The notes beneath the pieces were generated by a model. The model was given only the letters and a program-made list of their open reading frames with translations. It was not told where the DNA came from and ran no database searches. DNA of 16,408 nt from Candidatus Cloacimonadota bacterium (GTDB taxonomy: Bacteria; Cloacimonadota; Cloacimonadia; Cloacimonadales; Cloacimonadaceae), in the NCBI GenBank assembly GCA_028703735.1, contig JAQVMI010000005.1:1-16408 (forward strand). The letters are read 5' to 3'. The first letter of the stretch is position 1, and every line of letters starts with the position of its first letter. The position numbers and the translations under genes are program-made. Below are positions 1-6,342 of this stretch, piece after piece.

Positions 1-79
1 GTATGATAAGCTGGGTTCCTTTTTGCCATTTTCCTTTGAAAGGATTGATGTTGAACCTTTTTACAGAGCAGAAGCATAG
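1..79 (+). CDS. C-terminal fragment of an unrecognised protein (5' cut by window edge)
   Basis: Reading from base 2, the frame is open for 25 codons (starting Y-D-K-L-G-S-F, ending Y-R-A-E-A) and stops at TAG 77-79. The composition (Phe, Pro, Glu, Arg mixed) looks like a real C-terminus, but there is too little to assign a family. The first 17 bases of this frame (2-18) recur at 1208-1224 on the other side of the neighbouring minus-strand gene. It converges on that gene; about 100 bases (80-180) separate it from the distal stop of the interrupted frame, and I see no hairpin there. The alternative is that this is chance reading in non-coding DNA. Confidence 0.35.
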   Translation, partial: YDKLGSFLPFSFERIDVEPFYRAEA

Positions 80-180
80 GTATTATAGGGTTTTGCATCT
101 GGTTAGTTTGGTAGAACTGCTTAAGATGAACTGATTGTATCACCGACATTTTGTTGCAATGAATCTGCTACATATTGCAC

Positions 181-309
181 TTAATCTGATTTTGGATCAA
201 TATCCCATTCAATCGTAGAATTGACGTCGGTTTTTATTATCTCATCAGTTAGCCCACCTCCTCGTATTTCTCTGAAGCCAGGAATCTCGGGAAGGAAAGA
301 ATCGTTTTG
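181..309 (-). other. In-frame 42-codon continuation after the amber stop of the 310-1077 gene
   Basis: Directly after the TAG at 310-312 the same minus-strand frame runs for 42 sense codons (309-184) and ends at TAA (181-183). The translated stretch is protein-like: it begins Q-N-D-S-F-L-P-E-I-P-G-F, has a G-G-G turn, then E/I/D-rich residues and ends D-P-K-S-D. This suggests that the original gene was 298 codons long and was cut by a point change to TAG, or that the stop is read through at low level (the context is UAG followed by CAA). A chance open stretch of this length is also possible. Only comparison with relatives would decide. Confidence 0.45.
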
Positions 310-1077
310 CTATTTTTTCGGAGTATTATTGCTGTCCATTTTTTGTTTCCAGATTTCTGGCGCAATTTTCCCGGAAATATTTACACCTCTGTACTGATCA
401 TATTCAAATGAATGTTTCGAATCGCAATATTTTATGCCCTTGCCGATGTCTTCACATATACGATAGGCTCTAAACTTAAACAAAGGAGGACCGCTTTTAT
501 TAAATTTAACTGCTTTGGTAGTATCCTGAGGAGTGTAGTATATCGTCATTCCATTATCAGCTTGTTTGAACCGGGGTATAAATCTGCTTCGATACAACCT
601 TACTTCGATCTCTCCAGTAGTAGGATTACCATCTCTTACTATTTCCAGAGAATCGATATTAGACTTAAGAACCGTCCAACACAAATCAAAATCGGCACCA
701 AGAGAATGCCCTGTTGTGTAGGGCGATATTAGGTAATATTGTTTATCTGGCTTGTATCCCCGAGATTGAGGATCTACCGAAATAGTGAATTTTACTGTAA
801 CCGTTTCTCCGATTTCATACTGAAACTTGTCGGGGATTACTTCACTCTTCCATGTTAAAGCAACCACCTGATCATCTGGAATGTATCGCAGATCTACCAC
901 ACCTGATTCTGGTCCAAAAATCTCACTTTTCGCACTTCCTGAAGCAAAGAGAGCAGTAAACGTAATGCAAAGTATAAGTAATAGAACTACTATCTTTACC
1001 TTGTGCACCATTTGTAATGGGGGAAGATTGCTACCGATATAAGGTAGCTTCTTGAGCTGACTAAACTGCTGTTTCAT
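310..1077 (-). CDS. Membrane-anchored or secreted hypothetical protein, 255 aa
   Basis: No family recognised. The protein starts with a 26-residue polar N-region, then a hydrophobic segment at about residues 27-46 rich in V/L/I, followed by small residues (A-S-G-S-A) that could be a signal peptidase site or the end of a membrane anchor. The remainder is soluble and beta-like, with a 'YEIGETVTVKFTISVD' stretch near residue 90 typical of extracellular Ig-like sheets, and several Cys (132, 207, 219) that could pair outside the cytoplasm. The ATG at 1077 is preceded by AGGAAG six bases upstream, which favours it over the internal Met at residue 23 (1011), which lacks a Shine-Dalgarno sequence. 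The gene sits alone among repeats. Its frame stays open beyond the TAG stop at 310-312 (see the 181-309 entry), so this may be a truncated form of a longer gene. Confidence 0.6.
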   Translation of the reverse strand: MKQQFSQLKKLPYIGSNLPPLQMVHKVKIVVLLLILCITFTALFASGSAKSEIFGPESGVVDLRYIPDDQVVALTWKSEVIPDKFQYEIGETVTVKFTISVDPQSRGYKPDKQYYLISPYTTGHSLGADFDLCWTVLKSNIDSLEIVRDGNPTTGEIEVRLYRSRFIPRFKQADNGMTIYYTPQDTTKAVKFNKSGPPLFKFRAYRICEDIGKGIKYCDSKHSFEYDQYRGVNISGKIAPEIWKQKMDSNNTPKK

Positions 1078-1377
1078 TTTATACTTCCTATTGGCATGTC
1101 AAGCATCCTGTAAAGACGACGTACTGCCAATTTGGTGACATTTATTAATTGCCTGTATATGTCAAGTACCATTCCATACTCCAGTCCTACCATGTCTATA
1201 AACAGGATATGATAAGCTGGGTTCATTCCAAAGCAAAGACAGCCGGAGCATTTTTGTATTTCTGTTTCAAGTGTACATTACGGAAAGCATTAGGCTCTGG
1301 ATACATGTGGTTCTCTTGTGATAATATAAAGTCTATATACAATGGTGCTGGCTTCAATCTTATTGTTGCGGTTTTTC
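1078..1377. other. Gene-free stretch, possible gene relic
   Basis: No credible gene on either strand. The plus-strand frame open from 1149 runs through the palindromic repeats downstream and has no ribosome binding site or family resemblance. The stretch holds the second copy of a 17-bp repeat (1208-1224). In the frame of that copy, codons stay open from 1202 to a TGA near 1319, which could be a relic of a duplicated gene end. TTGACA-like hexamers on the minus strand upstream of the 255-aa gene (near 1101-1106 and 1158-1163) lack a well-spaced -10 partner, so no promoter is called. Confidence 0.4.
1208..1224 (+). repeat. 17-bp direct repeat, second copy (first copy at 2-18)
   Basis: The 17 bases TATGATAAGCTGGGTTC occur at 2-18 and exactly again here, flanking the 255-aa gene about 1.2 kb apart. 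Flanking bases differ on both sides (G versus A before, C versus A after), so only these 17 bases are shared within the window. In the first copy they encode Y-D-K-L-G-S in an open frame; here the same frame has a stop (TAA 1199-1201) just upstream. They may be the ends of an inserted segment, or a partial duplication of a gene terminus. Confidence 0.6.
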
Positions 1378-1489
1378 CCCTCACCCTAACCCTCTCCCAA
1401 AAGGGGAGAGGGAACTCTTCCCCCTCTCACGAGATGGCAATGGCATTTGCTCCCCTCTCCCTTGATGGGAGAGGGGTTGGGGGTGAGGG
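1378..1489. repeat. BIME-like palindromic intergenic repeat (CCCTCACCCTAACCCTCTCCC type)
   Basis: Two G/C-rich arms face each other: 1378-1398 and 1467-1489, complementary apart from a few mismatches and bulges. Each arm also forms its own hairpin: 1390-1398 pairs perfectly with 1404-1412 (9 bp, 5-base loop), and 1452-1461 pairs perfectly with 1467-1476 (10 bp, 5-base loop). Sequences of this type are known as dispersed intergenic repeats in many unrelated bacterial genomes, where they give spurious 'PLTLTLSQKGRG'-like translations. Two hairpin units in opposite orientation is the arrangement of REP/BIME elements mobilised by RAYT transposases. No such transposase is in the window. Confidence 0.75.
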
Positions 1490-1602
1490 TGACAATTCAT
1501 TACATAAGAAAGGATACAATATTGATGCTCGCAACTCACACAAAGCGTATATTTTAGGCTCTCTTTCAAACTAAGTGGGTAACTTTTGTCATTCCGGACT
1601 TG

Positions 1603-1811
1603 GAGACTGTGCGAAAACTATTCAAGTGATGCAAAATCAGTGTCATTCCTGCGAAGGCAGGAATCCAGCCACTTTCATTGTGGCACTGTAATATATTGCA
1701 ATGCTGTTGATTATGTGCAGATTCACTGGAGTTGTAACTTTTCTTGGATTCCGGATCAAGTCCGGAATGACAGAGTTACTTAGCTGTTATGAAGTGTTTT
1801 CGCACAGTCTC
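1603..1811. mobile_element. MITE-like element, 209 bp, with 16-bp terminal inverted repeats
   Basis: GAGACTGTGCGAAAAC at 1603-1618 is exactly the reverse complement of 1796-1811. Between these perfect 16-bp ends there is no transposase, only two smaller palindromes (see 1641-1772). The size, perfect terminal repeats and absence of a gene fit a non-autonomous miniature inverted-repeat element. No clear target-site duplication is visible: the flanks read ACTTG on the left and TTCGC on the right. Immediately left, 1589-1601 repeats the start of the palindrome found inside the element (GTCATTCCGGACTTG), as if the element had landed in, or captured, another copy of that repeat. The parent IS family is not identified. 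Confidence 0.6.
1641..1772. repeat. Pair of dRS3-like palindromes in inverted orientation, nested in the MITE-like element
   Basis: The first unit (1642-1668) contains ATTCCTGC-GAAG-GCAGGAAT, an 8-bp perfect stem at 1645-1664. The second (1745-1772) contains ATTCCGGA-TCAAG-TCCGGAAT, an 8-bp stem at 1748-1768. Their outer bases match each other in inverted orientation: TGTCATTCC at 1641-1649 against GGAATGACA at 1764-1772, and GGAATCCA against TGGATTCC. Repeats of this type (translations such as 'SFLRRQESS' and 'WIPDQVRND') are scattered through many bacterial genomes, and neisserial dRS3 is the best-known relative. No coding function is implied. Confidence 0.7.
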
Positions 1812-1993
1812 TTCGCAGGAAAGACAAGCAGAAAAACCTCTATCCACTCGTTATGAAAAAAGTAGCTAAAAGTATCTGCATTTTTGGAAACAAACTTGCA
1901 TGCTTTCCATTCAGGTGAATGTAGCCTTTCAGGCAGGGGGAAATATCTGTTTTGCTTTACCTGGGATGTGCCATCATTCGCTAGGAGAAGATT

Positions 1994-4927
1994 ATGAAAT
2001 TTACCACGAAGCTGCTTTGGATTGTTGTATTATTGGCGGTTTTCAGCCCTGCATTGCTGGAAGCAAACACCCAAGATGTAAGTGCCTCACGCAAATATCT
2101 GCATTTGAAAGATGCTATGTCTTTCCGCAATCAGACACCTGCCCGGGCAGATTCTGCGCATGGTTTCGATGTGCAAAAGTATGAAATAACGCTAAATATA
2201 AACGATGCTACGCACTTCATTACGGGCAATGTACTGGCTACAGTTGTGGCAGAAAACTATCTGCCATCCATCAGCTACGAGCTTTCCAATCTTACAGTTT
2301 CTTCTGTTTTGGTAAATGGGGCTGCTGCTGTTTATACGCATAGCAATGGCATAATAAACATAAGCACAAATATGGCGGCAGGACAGCAGTTTACCACGCA
2401 AGTATTCTATAGTGGCATTCCTGCTCTTTCCTCGGATATCTACCATATTGGCATGATTTTTGGCAATAACTCTGTGTTCACAATTTCCGATCCTGATGCA
2501 GGCAGGATGTGGTACCCTTGTTACGATCATCCCTGGGATAAAGCTATTGTAGATTTGCATATCACCATGCGTAGCGATTGGAAGGTGGCTGCCAATGGAA
2601 TCCGCAGCGGTATTGTGAACAATGGCAATGGCACTTCCACAACTCATTGGTTGGGATCACATCCCATGACCACCTATCTGGTGTGCTTTACCGCAGGTCC
2701 ATATCAGGAAATTGATCAATATGTGCCATCGGTAAATAATCTCCATATCCAGAATTTTGTATCGCAAAGCCAGTATAATAACGCTTTGATAGATTTTCAA
2801 CGAACTCCCCAGATGGTTAGCTATTTCTCTCAAAATTTCGGAACTTACCCCTTCGAAAAATACGGTCATGCCACCGTAAACATGAGCACTTTTGGTGCCA
2901 TGGAACACCAAACTATGACTACTTTGGGAAACTTTATCATCACCGGAAATCAAGTGTACGAAGTTATCATAGCACACGAATTGGCTCATCAGTGGTTTGG
3001 CAATGCGGTAAGTTTTTTAACCTTCAAGGACGTATGGCTTTCCGAGGGCTTTGCCACATACAGCGAGCATTTGTGGACAGACTATCGTTTTGGGTGGCAA
3101 TCTGCATGTGATTATGTAGCCACCAGCTTTCACCAATACTACCTCAATTGGGAAAATAGTTCAGGTGCCCCAAGCATATATAATCCCAATTTCAATAACT
3201 ATTTTTCGCCCCCTTCATACGAAAAAGCAGCTTCAGTGCTGCACATGTTGCGGCTTAAGATAGGTAATGATAATTTCTTTCAGCTTTTACAACAATGGTT
3301 TGAAACCTACAAACACCAAAATGCCGTAACGGACGAGTTTAAAGCAATGGCAGAACAGATTAGCGGTATGGATCTCACCCAATTCTTCAATCAATGGATT
3401 TATGGCAGCGGCATCCCTTCCGTGGAATACAGCGTGTGGACGGCAAATGATTTGGACAGGCTAAAAATTGTAGCAAAAACCACCTCTCCCACTACCACAA
3501 ACTTCTCTGTGGAACTACCCTTCAAGATTACCTATAATACCGGAAGTGATTCTCTATTAGTGGTTGCCACACCCCAGGGTTACTCAAACCAATATTTAGC
3601 AGGATACACAGCCGAGGATTTTTCCATATTGGCAAACCATCACAATTGGGCATTACTTAGGAATGTTACCGAGCATAAACCCGTGCTTAGTGAATGCTTA
3701 GCCTCCAATGGATCAGTTTTGTTAGCTTGGGAAGATTTTATTCCTGGAACAGATAGTGGATACATGATCTACAGAAAACAAGCTTCTTCCACTCTTTGGA
3801 GTCCTCTGAACAGCACACCCATATTGGATAATTTTTATGTGGATACTACGGTAACCAACGGCATAAGCTATAATTACAAGCTGCAAGTATTGGATAACGA
3901 GGGCTATATGTCCCTGGCTTCGAACCCAATGACAGCCCTTCCACAGGCTTTCAGTTTCACCGGAGATCTATTAGTGGTGGATGAAACCAGAGACGGCAAT
4001 GGAGCAAATATAAATCCCGATGATGCCATGGTAGATGCCTTTTATGCCAATGCCTTAATGGGACTTTCGGGAACCATAAACAATTGGGATTGCACCACAC
4101 AGGGTGCACCAACCCTGGAAGTTTTGGGTCAGTATCGTTTGGTGCTTTGGCATGCGGACGATTTTTCTCAACATCTGCTGCAAGATAATCTTAGCATTAT
4201 CAGCGGATACATTCTGGGTGGGGGAAAACTACTGCTTTCCGGCTGGAAAACACCCTCGGTATTAACCCCGGCTTTTCTGGAGCGTTTTGCCGGAGGAATT
4301 ACCCTGAATTATGATAATTCTGCCTGCCTTATTAGTGCTACTCCCAGCGGAGATTTGGCTTTGGCAAGCCTGTTTGTGGATCCTTTAAAAACTATAGCTT
4401 CCTGGAATGGTATGCTGCCTTATATATACACCTTTTCCGGGGTTCAAACTCCCCTTTATACTGCCAACTTAAACCCCGGTAGTGCAGGAAATGGCTTGTG
4501 TGCAGCTTTCCGCCATGATACCAATGGAACCTTGGTTATGTTTGGCTTTCCCCTTTACTATATGCAGGCAGAGGGGGTGTGCAGCCTTTTGCAAGAATTG
4601 CTGCCTCAGCTAAACCCCGCCTTACCCATTGGTGAGGAACCTCTTCCCCAAAAAGCTGTTAGCCTTTCCTGTAACCCAAATCCCTTTAACCCCAGCACTA
4701 CTATTAGCTACTATCTGCCAGTTTCCGGGGAAACCACGCTGAGCTTGTATAATTTGAAGGGACAGAGAGTTCGGGATTTGGCTTCCGGGATAAAAGCCAA
4801 CGGTAACCACACAATTGTTTTTGACGGTATGGATATCCAACACCGCAGCCTGGCTTCGGGAGTATATCTTCTTCATCTCAAACACCCGCAGGGCAATCTA
4901 AGGCAAAAAATAACCCTGCTGAAATAA
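1994..4927 (+). CDS. Secreted M1-family zinc metallopeptidase with C-terminal sorting domain
   Basis: Predicted exported aminopeptidase-type enzyme, 977 aa. An N-terminal signal peptide (about 1-24, ending L-L-E-A) is followed by the M1 beta-sandwich and the gluzincin core: GAMEH at 301-305 (exopeptidase motif, usually GxMEN), HELAH at 328-332 with the third zinc ligand E351 (HExxH-x18-E), and the conserved Tyr in 'SYEKA' (Y409). After about residue 560 come a fibronectin-III-like region (about 565-650), then a 650-885 region with an alpha/beta pattern resembling secreted class I GATase-like domains ('LVVDETRDGNG', 'YILGGGKLLLSG'), and an 88-residue C-terminal domain (890-977) with NPNPFNP, 'LSLYNLKGQ', 'SGVYLL' and a final LLK, typical of sorting domains in Cloacimonadota and Bacteroidota relatives. 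The start is supported by GGAGA six bases before ATG. It is the only confident plus-strand gene and stands alone. Likely role: peptide degradation at or outside the cell surface. Confidence 0.92.
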   Translation: MKFTTKLLWIVVLLAVFSPALLEANTQDVSASRKYLHLKDAMSFRNQTPARADSAHGFDVQKYEITLNINDATHFITGNVLATVVAENYLPSISYELSNLTVSSVLVNGAAAVYTHSNGIINISTNMAAGQQFTTQVFYSGIPALSSDIYHIGMIFGNNSVFTISDPDAGRMWYPCYDHPWDKAIVDLHITMRSDWKVAANGIRSGIVNNGNGTSTTHWLGSHPMTTYLVCFTAGPYQEIDQYVPSVNNLHIQNFVSQSQYNNALIDFQRTPQMVSYFSQNFGTYPFEKYGHATVNMSTFGAMEHQTMTTLGNFIITGNQVYEVIIAHELAHQWFGNAVSFLTFKDVWLSEGFATYSEHLWTDYRFGWQSACDYVATSFHQYYLNWENSSGAPSIYNPNFNNYFSPPSYEKAASVLHMLRLKIGNDNFFQLLQQWFETYKHQNAVTDEFKAMAEQISGMDLTQFFNQWIYGSGIPSVEYSVWTANDLDRLKIVAKTTSPTTTNFSVELPFKITYNTGSDSLLVVATPQGYSNQYLAGYTAEDFSILANHHNWALLRNVTEHKPVLSECLASNGSVLLAWEDFIPGTDSGYMIYRKQASSTLWSPLNSTPILDNFYVDTTVTNGISYNYKLQVLDNEGYMSLASNPMTALPQAFSFTGDLLVVDETRDGNGANINPDDAMVDAFYANALMGLSGTINNWDCTTQGAPTLEVLGQYRLVLWHADDFSQHLLQDNLSIISGYILGGGKLLLSGWKTPSVLTPAFLERFAGGITLNYDNSACLISATPSGDLALASLFVDPLKTIASWNGMLPYIYTFSGVQTPLYTANLNPGSAGNGLCAAFRHDTNGTLVMFGFPLYYMQAEGVCSLLQELLPQLNPALPIGEEPLPQKAVSLSCNPNPFNPSTTISYYLPVSGETTLSLYNLKGQRVRDLASGIKANGNHTIVFDGMDIQHRSLASGVYLLHLKHPQGNLRQKITLLK

Positions 4928-4950
4928 AAAACCTCCTTACCCCCTTGATT

Positions 4951-5010
4951 TAAGGAATAAATACGGAATCATTAAGGATGAAGTCCTTGTTTATTCCTTA
5001 ATGATTCCGT
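4951..5010. terminator. Perfect inverted repeat between convergent genes, likely terminator or repeat element
   Basis: ACGGAATCATTAAGGA at 4963-4978 is the exact reverse complement of 4995-5010 (16-bp stem, 16-base loop). A second, mutually exclusive pairing exists: 4951-4961 with 4990-5000 (11 bp). It lies 35 bases after the peptidase stop and about 75 bases before the stop of the convergent radical SAM gene, where a bidirectional terminator would be expected. There is no clear T-run behind the stem, so it may instead be a dispersed palindromic repeat. Confidence 0.45.
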
Positions 5011-5083
5011 AATTCAAGCAAGAGCGAAGCTTTGGGGGAAAAGCAAATTAAACGTCAGGAATACAGTGCAGAAAAGGGGGTTA

Positions 5084-6103
5084 TCACCCGTAATGACAAT
5101 TGAGACAAGATTTTAACACATCGCCTTTGCGGGTACGATGTGCGGTGCGAATTTCCCGCATAGCGGCACATTGCCACACCTCAATTAGCGGATCACGGCA
5201 GATATCGCCGATGAAAAGCTGTTTTTTCTGTTCTATTGTGCAGCCTTTGGCAGGGCACAGAGGGATGCGTCCATCCGGTCTTAGCTGTAAATCTCTGAAC
5301 GGAACAGTGCAAACAGGCGTGGTATTCTCTGCCACAGAGCGTTGCATAAACACATCATCGGAATAATCGCTTTCCGGATGTTTGGTAACCCATTGCGGAA
5401 GAACACAATCGCAATAATTACACAGGAACATTGTTTCGGCTTTTTCCAAATGCCGGGTAGATGGACGTAACATAAGCCTGATTTTTATTATTGCCTTACT
5501 TTTAAGGCTGTCTCTGGTTTTACGTAAGAAAGCTAAATTGGTAATTAAGCGGGTATAACTGGCGTTTTTGCGTGATTTTTCGAACATTTCTGCCCCGCCT
5601 GCATCCACGGAAATCTCTATTAAATCTACCCCTGTCCGCAGCAGTAATTCTCCAAATTCCGGATTTTTCCACTGGCAATTGGTAACGATGGAGAGAAATT
5701 TGGTGCGACATGCAAGTTCCTGCATGATAGAGGCAAATTTGGGATGCAAGGTTGGTTCGCCGCCTCCAATCCTGATTCTGTTTATGGCAGATTTTTCCAC
5801 TTGTTGCAACAGACAGGATACAATCTCGTCGTTCATCATGGTTCGGGGATTAGGAAACAGGGGATTGTTGCAATAAACGCATTCCAGATCGCAGGCATCG
5901 GTGATATCCACAGAAAGAAGAGGTGGTTTTGCTGCATCTGGCATTCTGAAGGGATATTTCAGCACTAAAAGTTCCGAAGGTGGAATACCCTTTTTTAATA
6001 CTTGTGCATTCAAAAACAGATAGTAGCGCAAATGCAGGGCTATCCATTGCATTTGTTGTAAATGCCCGATGAAAGGCTTAAAATATGCTGGTTTCAGGCT
6101 CAT
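5084..6103 (-). CDS. Radical SAM protein with SPASM-like C-terminal Cys cluster
   Basis: 339 aa, cytoplasmic. The radical SAM CxxxCxxC motif is C71-C75-C78 ('CDLECVYC'), preceded by 'LLSVDITDA' (strand beta-1), with the SAM-binding GGGEP at 113-117. The C-terminal third has many Cys (228, 231, 233, 265, 283, 288, 302, 333, 336) in a SPASM/twitch-like pattern ('LQLRPDGRIPLCPAKGC', 'IGDICRDPLIEVW', 'CLNCHYG'), so auxiliary [4Fe-4S] clusters are likely. Relatives include peptide-modifying maturases, anaerobic sulfatase-type enzymes and MoaA-like proteins; the substrate cannot be read from the sequence. The start is fixed by AGGAG five bases before ATG. The next gene upstream on the same strand ends 239 bases away, so it is probably its own transcription unit. 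No small Cys-rich or obvious precursor peptide is visible next to it. Confidence 0.88.
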   Translation of the reverse strand: MSLKPAYFKPFIGHLQQMQWIALHLRYYLFLNAQVLKKGIPPSELLVLKYPFRMPDAAKPPLLSVDITDACDLECVYCNNPLFPNPRTMMNDEIVSCLLQQVEKSAINRIRIGGGEPTLHPKFASIMQELACRTKFLSIVTNCQWKNPEFGELLLRTGVDLIEISVDAGGAEMFEKSRKNASYTRLITNLAFLRKTRDSLKSKAIIKIRLMLRPSTRHLEKAETMFLCNYCDCVLPQWVTKHPESDYSDDVFMQRSVAENTTPVCTVPFRDLQLRPDGRIPLCPAKGCTIEQKKQLFIGDICRDPLIEVWQCAAMREIRTAHRTRKGDVLKSCLNCHYG

Positions 6104-6142
6104 TATAGCTCCTTTTGGTGCCTGTCCTGCCGGAGCAGAATA

Positions 6143-6172
6143 TGTATAAATATCAGATATTTAGATAATCAA
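6143..6172 (-). promoter_or_regulatory. Candidate promoter with embedded 17-bp dyad upstream of the radical SAM gene
   Basis: On the minus strand TTGATT (6172-6167) and TATACA (6148-6143) are 18 bases apart, each matching 4 of 6 bases of the sigma-70 hexamers. Between them lies a perfect dyad, TAAATATC-A-GATATTTA (6147-6163, 8-bp arms with one central base). It is placed where a repressor would block the promoter, about 45 bases before the start codon. AT-rich palindromes can arise by chance, so both assignments are tentative. Confidence 0.35.
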
Positions 6173-6227
6173 CCTAATGTGTATTCCCTACAGGGCTAAG
6201 GCTGTTTCCAGATTAAAACTTCACTCA

Positions 6228-6282
6228 ATCGTAATAACAGCCGCCCTCGGTTGTCTGCACACGAGGCGTGTGCTGTTACGAT
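6228..6282. repeat. 55-bp imperfect palindrome downstream of the long operon
   Basis: The outer arms are 6228-6241 and 6272-6282 (ATCGTAA-TA-CAGC type, with a two-base bulge). Inside, GCACACG-AGG-CGTGTGC (6257-6273) forms a 7-bp perfect hairpin. A competing pairing joins CGCCCTCG (about 6242-6249) with CGAGGCG (6262-6268). It lies about 60 bases beyond the stop of the metallophosphoesterase gene and could stop transcription or stabilise the 3' end of the mRNA. There is no T-run, and its look is that of a dispersed intergenic repeat unit. Confidence 0.5.
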
Positions 6283-6342
6283 AACGTAGTATCTTTCAGG
6301 TAACTGTAAAGGGCTTTCTGTTTAACAATACAAATTATGGCG

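Noticed and set aside
1149..1574. 141-codon plus-strand open frame
   Set aside because: It runs through the G/C-rich palindromic repeat, giving the well-known spurious 'PLTLTLSQKGRG' translation, with no binding site or family likeness.
1586..1783. 65-codon plus-strand open frame with 'SFLRRQESS' and 'WIPDQVRND'
   Set aside because: These strings are the usual translation of dispersed dRS3-like repeats; the frame is non-coding repeat DNA.
1852..1917. 21-codon frame starting M-K-K-V-A-K upstream of the M1 peptidase
   Set aside because: No Shine-Dalgarno sequence, very short and unsupported; it does not look like a leader peptide with regulatory codons or a following terminator.
2192..2989. 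Minus-strand open frames inside the M1 peptidase gene
   Set aside because: Antisense shadows of a gene whose own frame has full catalytic motifs.
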